Assembly: GCF_013394655.1 (NCBI RefSeq)
Contig: NZ_CP053351.1
Coordinates: 4,008,001 to 4,072,000 of the forward strand
Length of the DNA: 64,000 nucleotides
Source: Winogradskyella schleiferi
GTDB taxonomy: Bacteria > Bacteroidota > Bacteroidia > Flavobacteriales > Flavobacteriaceae
Direction of reading: 5' to 3'
Of the stretch, positions 43,315-51,937 are shown in pieces (position 1 is the first letter of the stretch; every line of letters starts with the position of its first letter). The translations under genes were made by a program, and so were the position numbers. The notes under the pieces were generated by a model, which had not been told where the DNA came from, did not search any database, and saw nothing but the letters and a program-made list of their open reading frames with translations.

Positions 43315-43764
43315 TATCCTGTTCGCTATTTGCCATGGGCTAAGCCCACAACAGTTTCAACATAATCATTTCAAAATTCTAGTTTGTAAATGTAATTAAT
43401 GTAACGCATTTTTTGTGTTACAATTATCATAAATACAATTACTATTCCAAATGTAACAAATACATTTCTAAATGTAATAAATCGCTGATATACAATCTAA
43501 AAAGTGAAGTCAATTTGAAGAAATTAGCGCTAAATGCTCACACTTTTTAATTACATCGATGTAAGTGTAGAAGTCTCTGAATTTCCAAAGGGGACTTTTG
43601 TGGCTTAATTGTTGGAATTATTTGAATACTCAAAATCAGTCCAGTTTTGAGATCCTTCCCACTAGTGTTGAGCATACTAGGAAATAGGAAGGCTAGTAGT
43701 ATGGACATTGAGTTAGTTTTTTTATTAGCGCATTTAGTTTAGGGGACTAAATGCGCTTTTGCTT
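43315..43764. promoter_or_regulatory. Upstream region of the DUF3108-TDO operon with TGTAAC boxes
   Basis: No ORF supported. TGTAAC (43400-43405) and GTTACA (43417-43422) form an inverted pair with an 11-base spacer. A second cluster follows at 43452-43478 (TGTAAC, then ACATTT-CT-AAATGT, then TGTAAT). The first pair lies about 115 bases upstream of the DUF3108 start. This looks like an operator region, but the regulator is unknown. A degenerate CCTTCCCAC..GGAAGGCTAG word lies at about 43653-43693. Confidence 0.45.
43727..43760 (+). terminator. Terminator-like hairpin before hppD 3' end
   Basis: A perfect 12-base stem (43727-43738 / 43746-43757, AGCGCATTTAGT / ACTAAATGCGCT) is followed by TTTTGCTTTT on the plus strand. 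It serves hppD weakly on the minus strand. The better U-tract is on the plus strand, hinting at a short plus-strand transcript ending here. Confidence 0.6.
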
Positions 43765-44925
43765 TTACAATGTTCCTCTCTTGGCTTGCTCGCGCTCAAT
43801 GGATTCAAACAATGCTTTAAAATTACCCGCTCCAAAACCACGTGCTCCCATACGCTGAATAATTTCAAAAAACAAGGTTGGTCTATCTTCTACAGGCTTT
43901 GTGAAAATTTGAAGCAAGTAGCCTTCTTCGTCCGCATCTATCATAATCCCCAAACTTTTTAAAGTTTCAATATCTTCTCTCAGTGCATGGCTGTGTTCTT
44001 CTAATCGTCCAGGAACTGCTCGGTAATATTCTTCTGGTGGTGTAGATAAAAATTCAACTCCCCTAGATTTTAATTTTGAAACCGTTGTAATAATATCGTC
44101 TGTTGCCACAGCAATATGTTGAACACCTGATCCTTCATAAAAATCTAGATATTCTTCAATTTGTGAGCGTTTTTTTCCTTCCGCAGGTTCATTGATCGGA
44201 AATTTAATTCTGCCATTTCCATTACTCATTACTTTACTCATAAGTGCCGAGTACTCCGTATGAATTTGTTTATCGTCAAAAGATAAAAAATTAACAAAAC
44301 CCATAACGTCTTCGTACCATTTTACCCACTTGTTCATTTGTCCCCAACCTACATTTCCAACCATGTGGTCAATGAATTTTAGACCAGCAGGTTCTGGATT
44401 GTAATCGCTTTTCCACGCTACAAAACCTGGCATAAATTTGCCATTATAATTTTTTCGTTCAACGAACATGTGTACCGTTTCTCCGTAGGTATAAATTCCT
44501 GCTCTTATGACTTCACCAAATTCATCTTTTTCAACGGTTGGTTCCATAAACGGTTTTGCGCCTCGTTTGGTGGTTTCCTCGTAAGATTTACGAGCATCAT
44601 CAACCCAAAGCGCTACGACTTTAACACCATCACCATGTTTTACAATATGATTATTGATTTCAGATTTGCTGTTTAATGGTGTTGTGAGCACTAATCTAAT
44701 TTTATCTTGTTTCAACACATAACTCACAGAATCTTTCGATCCCGTTTCCAAACCTCTATAAGCAAACGACTGAAAGCCAAAGGCAGTTTTATAAAAATGC
44801 GCAGCTTGTTTGGCGTTACCAACATAAAACTCCACATAATCCGTTCCTAAAAGCGGCAAGAAATCTTGCGCTCCTTCAAATATTTTCTCTAAACCGTAGT
44901 TTACACTTTTTACTTCTTTTGCCAT
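43765..44925 (-). CDS. hppD: 4-hydroxyphenylpyruvate dioxygenase
   Basis: Converts 4-hydroxyphenylpyruvate to homogentisate, the second step of tyrosine breakdown. The 386-residue protein has two vicinal-oxygen-chelate domains. The iron ligands lie in FIDHMVGNVG (His), GVQHIAVATDDI (His) and FFEIIQRMGARGFGAGNFKALFESIE (Glu). Together with hmgA 0.7 kb upstream it forms the homogentisate pathway; the two are separated by a small membrane protein gene and repeat DNA. Confidence 0.97.
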   Translation of the reverse strand: MAKEVKSVNYGLEKIFEGAQDFLPLLGTDYVEFYVGNAKQAAHFYKTAFGFQSFAYRGLETGSKDSVSYVLKQDKIRLVLTTPLNSKSEINNHIVKHGDGVKVVALWVDDARKSYEETTKRGAKPFMEPTVEKDEFGEVIRAGIYTYGETVHMFVERKNYNGKFMPGFVAWKSDYNPEPAGLKFIDHMVGNVGWGQMNKWVKWYEDVMGFVNFLSFDDKQIHTEYSALMSKVMSNGNGRIKFPINEPAEGKKRSQIEEYLDFYEGSGVQHIAVATDDIITTVSKLKSRGVEFLSTPPEEYYRAVPGRLEEHSHALREDIETLKSLGIMIDADEEGYLLQIFTKPVEDRPTLFFEIIQRMGARGFGAGNFKALFESIEREQAKRGTL

Positions 44926-44987
44926 AATTGTTTGTTTAAACTCTCATCCTTCTTTAAAGGTTTTAAGTAATTTATTTTCTATTGAAT

Positions 44988-45440
44988 CTATATTAATGGA
45001 ATCCATTTCCGATTCAATACTATAATCATCTTCTTCCCAAGTGTTAATTGTATCAGACTCGGAATCTGAATTATAATAATCATCACTTTGATAATAACGT
45101 CATTATCAAAATCTTTAAACTCATCTAAAAATCCTGAGGAAAGCATTGTGCCGTAAAAAATTAATACACCTATAACCATAAGAACAATTAATCCGTTAAT
45201 TACAATAGCAAAAATATTTATAATCTTTGCGGTATTAACATTGCTTCTAGACTGTGGGTCATACGCTTCAGGATTTTCACGAAATTCTCTTAAACTTTTG
45301 TTTGCCGTAACCAAACCAATAATTGCCATTGCCAAAGGTAAGATCGCGGTAATTCCGTAACAGCAACAACTTGAAATTCCAATAACTAAGGCTAATATTC
45401 CTAAAATAAGTGCTAAAGGATCTGCTGATAATTTGTTCAT
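44988..45440 (-). CDS. CCC-motif membrane protein, probable C-terminal frameshift
   Basis: 150 residues as read. Two or three membrane helices (about residues 9-30 with a CCC triplet, ISSCCCYGITAILPLAMAIIGLV, and about 72-98), DUF4190-like. The last 40 residues read as a hydrophobic/basic tail (VIIKVMIIIIQIPSLIQLT..). In another frame from about 45095 the same DNA encodes an acidic tail (SDDYYNSDSESDTINTWEED, DDYSIESEMDSINIDSIEN) open to 44944. This looks like the natural end of the family, so a one-base indel is likely. Confidence 0.65.
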   Translation of the reverse strand: MNKLSADPLALILGILALVIGISSCCCYGITAILPLAMAIIGLVTANKSLREFRENPEAYDPQSRSNVNTAKIINIFAIVINGLIVLMVIGVLIFYGTMLSSGFLDEFKDFDNDVIIKVMIIIIQIPSLIQLTLGKKMIIVLNRKWIPLI

Positions 45441-45469
45441 ATTTAAAAGCTTCTTCTAATTTCCCCCAT

Positions 45470-45586
45470 ACTTCGACTGCGCTCAGCATAGGAAAGGGAA
45501 TAACTATCGTTGTTGGCAAATAATTTTATTATTAATTTCCTTATGTTTTTTTTTATATTCCTTCCCTATGGGAAGGCTAGGATGGG
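45470..45586. repeat. Two dispersed repeat copies between hmgA and the membrane protein gene
   Basis: ACTTCGACTGCGCTCAGCAT (45470-45489) belongs to the GTCGAAG/CTGAGC family. CCTTCCCTATGGGAAGG followed by CTAGGATGGG (45560-45586) is a well-preserved intergenic copy of the repeat that bounds the DUF559 unit in leuS. Confidence 0.75.
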
Positions 45587-45590
45587 CTTT

Positions 45591-46748
45591 TTACTCCAAC
45601 CAAGACCTATAATAATCTTCGTCAGCTATTTTTATGGCTTCTTCTGTGACTTTTAATGGCTTAAATGTATCTACCATAACTGCTAATTCTTCTGTTTTAA
45701 CCTTGCCAATACTTTTTTCCATTGTTCCAGGATGCGGACCATGTGGAATACCTGCAGGATGTAATGAAATATGTCCTGCATCGATATCATTCCTGCTCAT
45801 AAAATCACCATCGACGTAATACAGCACTTCGTCACTATCTATGTTGCTATGGTTATATGGTGCAGGCACAGCAATTGGATGATAATCATACAAACGTGGC
45901 ACAAAACTACAAACCACAAAAGCATCGGTTTCAAAAGTTTGATGTACTGGAGGTGGTTGATGTACACGTCCTGTTATAGGTTCAAAATCGTGAATTGAAA
46001 ATGCATATGGATAATTATAACCATCGTAACCTACCACATCGAAAGGATGTGAAGCATAGACCATATCAAATATTTCATCTTGTTTTTTAATTTTTATTAA
46101 AAAATCCCCAGATTCATTGTTGGTTTCCAATTCTTGTGGTTGGCGCAAATCGCGTTCACAAAAAGGCGAATGCTCCAATAATTGCCCAAACCAATTTCGG
46201 TAACGTTTTGGTGTATAAATTGGTCTTGTGGATTCAACAATAAATAGACGGTTGTCTTCGGTATCAAAATCAAGTTTATATATGATGCCTCTTGGCACTA
46301 AAAGATAATCTCCGTATTTAAAATCTAAATTCCCTAGATGCGTTCTTAATTTTCCTGTGCCTCTATGGATAAAAATCAATTCGTCGGCATCCGTGTTTTT
46401 ATAAAAATAATCCTTTGTTGAATGCTTTGGTGCAGCTAAAATGATGTTGCAGTCGCTATTGGTGAGTACGATTTTACGACTGTCCAAATAATCACTTTCC
46501 GGTTTTACTTGAAACCCTCTAAAACGATACGATTGCATATTGTTGGCTTTCGTCACCTTAGGTGCAACACTATACTGTCTTTTTATTTCCTTGACTTGTG
46601 TTGGTCGCTGCTCATGATAGCTATTGGTGGACATACCATCGAAGCCAATAGTACCGAACAGTTGCTCGTAATAAAAATCGCCATTTGGTTTTTTAAACTG
46701 TGTGTGGCGTTTTGGTGGAATTTTCCCTAATTTATGATAGAATGGCAT
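45591..46748 (-). CDS. hmgA: Homogentisate 1,2-dioxygenase
   Basis: Opens the homogentisate ring to maleylacetoacetate. The 385-residue protein is the shorter bacterial form. Cupin-type segments are visible (DELIFIHRGTGKLRTHLGNLDFKYGDYLLVPRGI). The iron-binding region includes DGDFMSRND and ISLHPAGIPHGPHPG. The product of HppD is its substrate. Start at MPFYHKLGKIPPKRHTQFKKPNG, the family N-terminus. Confidence 0.95.
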   Translation of the reverse strand: MPFYHKLGKIPPKRHTQFKKPNGDFYYEQLFGTIGFDGMSTNSYHEQRPTQVKEIKRQYSVAPKVTKANNMQSYRFRGFQVKPESDYLDSRKIVLTNSDCNIILAAPKHSTKDYFYKNTDADELIFIHRGTGKLRTHLGNLDFKYGDYLLVPRGIIYKLDFDTEDNRLFIVESTRPIYTPKRYRNWFGQLLEHSPFCERDLRQPQELETNNESGDFLIKIKKQDEIFDMVYASHPFDVVGYDGYNYPYAFSIHDFEPITGRVHQPPPVHQTFETDAFVVCSFVPRLYDYHPIAVPAPYNHSNIDSDEVLYYVDGDFMSRNDIDAGHISLHPAGIPHGPHPGTMEKSIGKVKTEELAVMVDTFKPLKVTEEAIKIADEDYYRSWLE

Positions 46749-47092
46749 GTTTTGAGTTTAAAGTTCATAATTTAAAATTCAAAGTTCTGCTTACTGTTAA
46801 CTGAAGTAATTTGCAGTCAACTAACTGCTAGAACATAAAGGTACAAAAAATGAAGAGATACTGAAATACTGAAACAAGTTCAGCACAAGCAATTTGAGTT
46901 TTACAGAAATGTCATTCCGGATTCCTTTTGATAAGGAAATGAAGATGAAGTTTTATGTTTGGCCAGAATGGTTTCATAGGTTACAAATATCGAAAAATTG
47001 TATGAGATTTTGAAATTAATTCATTCAACATATGACACATGTTTATTCCACGACTAAAATATTAACATTCTGGATTTTAAAATTAGCTATTA
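46749..47092. other. Divergent spacer between hmgA and the S24-type regulator
   Basis: About 350 bases with no supported ORF. The first 90 bases are repeat-like: palindromic AAAGTTC/GAACTTT words around 46760-46783, then TACTGTTAACTGAAG..CAGTCAACTAACTGCTAG at 46792-46832, related to the ACTG family. The remainder is AT-rich and contains the likely hmgA promoter region. Confidence 0.45.
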
Positions 47093-47124
47093 TTTGTAGT
47101 TAATAATACTTATTTTTGTAGTTA
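47093..47124 (+). promoter_or_regulatory. Direct repeat/promoter upstream of the S24-type regulator
   Basis: TTTGTAGTTA occurs twice, at about 47093-47102 and 47115-47124, 22 bases apart (two helical turns). The second copy overlaps a -7 box TATTTTTG at 47111-47118. This arrangement is what an autoregulatory operator of the downstream repressor would look like. Confidence 0.45.
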
Positions 47125-47147
47125 TCTATTCCAAACCGAAAAATTGT

Positions 47148-47915
47148 ATGAAACCCATCCAAGCCAATATAAAATATTTACGTGCTTTAAAAAAGATATC
47201 CCAAGAGCGTTTTGCAGATGAACTTAAATGGACACGTTCTGTTGTTGGTTCTTACGAAGAAGGTCGCTCAGAGCCACCAATAGACCGTTTGATAGACTTA
47301 TCAAATTACTTTGATATTCCTATTGATATACTGGTAAAAAATGATTTAAGGAAAGCCAAAAACACTTCTTTTATTGAAGTCGGCAACAAGCGTGTTTTGT
47401 TTCCTGTCACTGTGAATGAAGACAATGAAGATTTAATAGAAATTATACCTGCAAAAGCGACAGCTGGTTATTTATCTGGTTATGATGATCCGGAATATAT
47501 AGAACAACTTCAAAAGATTAAATTACCGTTTTTACCCACAGGAACACATAGAGCATTTCCGATAAAAGGCGATTCTATGTTACCTGTAAAGGATGGCTCC
47601 TTTATAGTTGCTAAGTTTTTAGAAGACATCGCTGATATTAAAAATGGGCGCACGTATATTATATTAACCAAAGACGATGGCTTAGTTTATAAACGTGTTT
47701 ATAAAACAGACATTGATAGCGCTGATTTATTATTGAGTTCAGACAATAAGTCGTATCAACCCTATTTAGTTTCAAAAGAAGCAATTTTAGAACTCTGGGA
47801 ATTTACCTGTTGTATTAATACGCAAGAGTACGACGAAAAGGAATTGAAATTAAGTAGTATTATGACCATGTTTCAAGAGCTGAAAGTTGAATTGGAGGCC
47901 ATAAAAAAATTGTAA
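47148..47915 (+). CDS. XRE-family transcriptional regulator with S24/LexA-like domain
   Basis: 255 residues. The N-terminal helix-turn-helix (about residues 7-63) reads IKYLRALKKISQERFADELKWTRSVVGSYEEGRSEPPIDRLIDLSNYFDIPIDILV. A C-terminal LexA/CI-like peptidase fold (about 95-215) has KGDSMLPVKDGSFI (candidate nucleophile Ser) and VYKRVY (candidate general-base Lys). No cleavage Ala-Gly/Cys-Gly site is obvious, although AGYLSGY follows ATAG. It is a chromosomal, flavobacterium-style regulator; no phage genes are adjacent. Target unknown. Confidence 0.85.
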   Translation: MKPIQANIKYLRALKKISQERFADELKWTRSVVGSYEEGRSEPPIDRLIDLSNYFDIPIDILVKNDLRKAKNTSFIEVGNKRVLFPVTVNEDNEDLIEIIPAKATAGYLSGYDDPEYIEQLQKIKLPFLPTGTHRAFPIKGDSMLPVKDGSFIVAKFLEDIADIKNGRTYIILTKDDGLVYKRVYKTDIDSADLLLSSDNKSYQPYLVSKEAILELWEFTCCINTQEYDEKELKLSSIMTMFQELKVELEAIKKL

Positions 47916-48012
47916 ATAACACAGGCTCAACAAAATATGGTTAATAAAGTTAAGGATTTGTTAAAATAATTGCTTACTTTAGTAATTCACCAACCAACAA
48001 AAATCAACTAAA

Positions 48013-48180
48013 ATGGGAAAACTTAATCAAGAATTTCGCTACAACAGAGCCTTCGATTTTATTACATTACTTGCATTAATTCTGTTCCTTACATTTTTTA
48101 CAAAATCAATTATGACAATAATGGGAGCTTTTGAGACAGAAGTCTTCACCAATACAATGGCTGAGTTAACCAGTCTTTAG
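48013..48180 (+). CDS. Small membrane protein, 55 residues
   Basis: ATG at 48013 to TAG at 48178-48180. The product begins MGKLNQEFRYNRAFDFITLL and has one hydrophobic helix (about residues 14-32, ITLLALILFLTFFTKSI), followed by an alternating tail (MGAFETEVFTNTMAELTSL). It is followed by a strong terminator 22 bases later, supporting a real transcription unit. Length and codon use look coding. No family recognised. Confidence 0.6.
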   Translation: MGKLNQEFRYNRAFDFITLLALILFLTFFTKSIMTIMGAFETEVFTNTMAELTSL

Positions 48181-48202
48181 GCTTTTAGATTAATGAAATA
48201 AA

Positions 48203-48231
48203 AAAACGTATAGTAAAATACTATACGTTTT
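48203..48231. terminator. Bidirectional terminator between small membrane protein gene and atpC
   Basis: Perfect 13-base stem AAAACGTATAGTA / TACTATACGTTTT (48203-48215 / 48219-48231) with a 3-base loop; convergent genes on both sides. Confidence 0.85.
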
Positions 48232-48256
48232 ATATGATATTATATAAAGGATATTA

Positions 48257-48550
48257 TTAATCAGCCAAAATAATAACCTTGTTGTCTTTCATTTCAACAG
48301 TACCTGAATTAATCTTTACCGTTAAAACTTTTTTGTCATCATTAAAAGGTAAAACAAGTGCATGTAATTCATCAAAAACCAAATGGCTTTGTGTATGCAT
48401 GTTTATTTTCACAATACCTTCACTTAAAGTTGACACTATAGCTGCGTGATTATTCAACATTTGAAATTCACCCTCTACACCTGGAACAGTTACAGAATCA
48501 ACTTCTGAACTGAATATTGTGGCTTCTGGTGATACAATTTCTAAATACAT
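48257..48550 (-). CDS. atpC: ATP synthase epsilon subunit
   Basis: 97 residues, the short Bacteroidota form comprising mainly the N-terminal beta-sandwich (MYLEIVSPEATIFSSEVDSVTVPGVEGEFQMLNNHAAIVSTL). The helical hairpin of the E. coli protein is missing, as usual in this phylum. It follows atpD, with a 79-base spacer that contains a tandem repeat. The remaining atp genes are not nearby, consistent with the split atp operon of Bacteroidota. Confidence 0.94.
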   Translation of the reverse strand: MYLEIVSPEATIFSSEVDSVTVPGVEGEFQMLNNHAAIVSTLSEGIVKINMHTQSHLVFDELHALVLPFNDDKKVLTVKINSGTVEMKDNKVIILAD

Positions 48551-48558
48551 AGTCTTTT

Positions 48559-48619
48559 CAGTATTCAGTACTCAGTATTCAGTACTCAGTAGCAAAACTG
48601 CTAACTGTGACTGCTACTG
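48559..48619. repeat. CAGTATTCAGTACT tandem repeat and hairpin between atpD and atpC
   Basis: The 14-base unit CAGTATTCAGTACT occurs at 48559-48572 and 48573-48586 with a partial third copy. It is followed by CAGTAGC (48587-48593) paired with GCTACTG (48613-48619) around AACTGCTAACTGTG. This is the ACTG-type dispersed family also found in leuS (3799-3827). Confidence 0.8.
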
Positions 48620-48629
48620 CATACTAGTT

Positions 48630-50216
<1,587 letters not shown>

Positions 50217-50256
50217 TTAAAATTAAAAGTCTTTTTAATCAGCTTTTTTAAACAAA

Positions 50257-50285
50257 AAAAGTGCGCTTTAATTAAACGCACTTTT
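50257..50285 (-). terminator. Terminator after the GDSL hydrolase gene
   Basis: AAAAGTGCG..TTTAAT pairs with ATTAAACGCACTTTT. A T-run follows on the minus strand, 23 bases after the stop at 50308. Confidence 0.7.
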
Positions 50286-50307
50286 AGTAATATTTATAAT
50301 TGTATTT

Positions 50308-51915
50308 CTATTGTAATAGTGGTGAATAATTTGTAGGATAATCACCAGCTTTTGCCAGGTTTCCTGAAGCTTCAAAGTTAGAACCATAAGTGTCGTCGAT
50401 GGCTTTTAAGAAGCTATTTGCCATTAAAGCATAACCTCTAGCAGTTAAATGCACACCATCTAAACTAACTAAGCCTCCAAATACCAAGTCTGTGTTTAAA
50501 TTATAATCATCAAAGTCTATACCCATAGTTGATGCCTCATTTAATATTGAATTAAGGTCAACTAAAGCTAAGCCATGTGCAATGGTGATTGCTTCAATGC
50601 TCGAATTATAAGCGGCAGTTGCACCTGCAATTTCAGCTATTTCATCACTATCCAAAGCATCACCATCATCAATACCACTAATAGCCGCTAAAACTAAACC
50701 TGCTTGTTCTGGTGTTGGTGTACCTCCTGCTTGCAAAATTCCTAAGACTTGTAACACCTCTGGTGTTAAGACTACAGAACCATATCCTTGTGCTAAAGCA
50801 TCTTGATCTATGGTTAAAACCAGTAATTCATCTTCAGTCATCTGTCTAAACCCTAATGGATTTTCAGGGATAACAGGTACGTCAATTAAAAATCTATTTG
50901 GACCTTCATTAAATGAAATGGCGTATTGCGCTGCTAGTGCTTCGGCTTGAGCAAGTGGAACTCCTTGTTGTATCAAGCCCTGAGAAAATATGCCAGCTAC
51001 CGCCTGAAAAAAGCCAGTAAGATTTGCGGCCGTTTCAGCATCTACATCCAAGGCATTGTTGGGTACAGTTGTAAAAAAGGAGAAACTTGTTATATTAGGT
51101 AAATTACCAATAGCACCTTTTGCACCATTGGCTGTCATACCTGTTACTAAAGCATTTAATGCAAAATCAAATGTGGCTGTATCCGTAATAGGATTATAAT
51201 TCGGGGAATTAATATCGCTCTCACCACCAGAAGTGGCATAGCCTAAAACATCGTTTCCACCAATTTCAGAAAGTGTAAAAAATGTTGGGTTTTGTGCCAT
51301 TGCCAATTCTAAAATAGAGGCGTTTGGTGTACTACCTGTAACACGTATTGCATAGGGATTTGCAGCTTCAGGAAAATTTGAAATATTTCCATAACCTGGA
51401 GCTACCAAGTGAAAACTTTTTGCTCCTGGTATCCCCAAATTATTAAAAGGTCCTGTTGGGTTATTCAAAGCAAAGTCTGTAGTTGACATTGCTGTTGGAT
51501 TAATAGATTGTAAAGGTACTGGGCCAGCGCCTCCAAACACTAATCGCTCTGTAAATAATCTATCTCCAGTTACCGGATGGATTACAGGATTCCCTCCAAC
51601 GATAAGACCTCCAAAATTATCATTCATCATAGGTTGAGTAAATACACCTCCACCTGTTTTAGCAAATTTATTAGCCATGATATTCGGAAACGAATTTTCT
51701 TGACTTGCTATAAATAAACCATTGTCTGTAAAACCTGCTGTGAATGAAGCACCCACTGCTACGAAATTTGAGAAATCTGCAGTGCCAGCAGTTAATTCAG
51801 GTAAAGGTTCACCCTCGTCATTATTTAAGTCTCTTAAGTCTTGAACGAGTTCATTCTCACAGGCTACCATTCCTAGAGTAAGTAATGATAGTGCTATATA
51901 TTTTATTTTTTTCAT
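50308..51915 (-). CDS. SGNH/GDSL hydrolase family lipoprotein
   Basis: 535 residues with lipoprotein signal MKKIKYIALSLLTLGMVACEN (Cys near 19). SGNH blocks are visible: FVAVGASFTAGFTDNG (block I, GxS in place of GDS), LSEIGGNDVLGYAT (block III, GGND) and DGVHLTARGYALMAN (block V, DxVH). A large middle insertion covers about residues 250-430. It follows the TonB receptor at 51938 with a 22-base gap, a pairing conserved in Flavobacteriaceae, suggesting surface hydrolysis of an ester-containing ligand followed by uptake. Substrate unknown. Confidence 0.88.
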   Translation of the reverse strand: MKKIKYIALSLLTLGMVACENELVQDLRDLNNDEGEPLPELTAGTADFSNFVAVGASFTAGFTDNGLFIASQENSFPNIMANKFAKTGGGVFTQPMMNDNFGGLIVGGNPVIHPVTGDRLFTERLVFGGAGPVPLQSINPTAMSTTDFALNNPTGPFNNLGIPGAKSFHLVAPGYGNISNFPEAANPYAIRVTGSTPNASILELAMAQNPTFFTLSEIGGNDVLGYATSGGESDINSPNYNPITDTATFDFALNALVTGMTANGAKGAIGNLPNITSFSFFTTVPNNALDVDAETAANLTGFFQAVAGIFSQGLIQQGVPLAQAEALAAQYAISFNEGPNRFLIDVPVIPENPLGFRQMTEDELLVLTIDQDALAQGYGSVVLTPEVLQVLGILQAGGTPTPEQAGLVLAAISGIDDGDALDSDEIAEIAGATAAYNSSIEAITIAHGLALVDLNSILNEASTMGIDFDDYNLNTDLVFGGLVSLDGVHLTARGYALMANSFLKAIDDTYGSNFEASGNLAKAGDYPTNYSPLLQ

Positions 51916-51937
51916 TTTATCTTTTCTTTTTCAGTTA

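Noticed and set aside
47148..47915. Prophage repressor
   Set aside because: No integrase, phage structural genes or att-like repeats nearby; the regulator looks chromosomal.
48559..48619. CRISPR-like short repeats between atpD and atpC
   Set aside because: Contiguous 14-base tandem units without spacers; no cas genes in the window.
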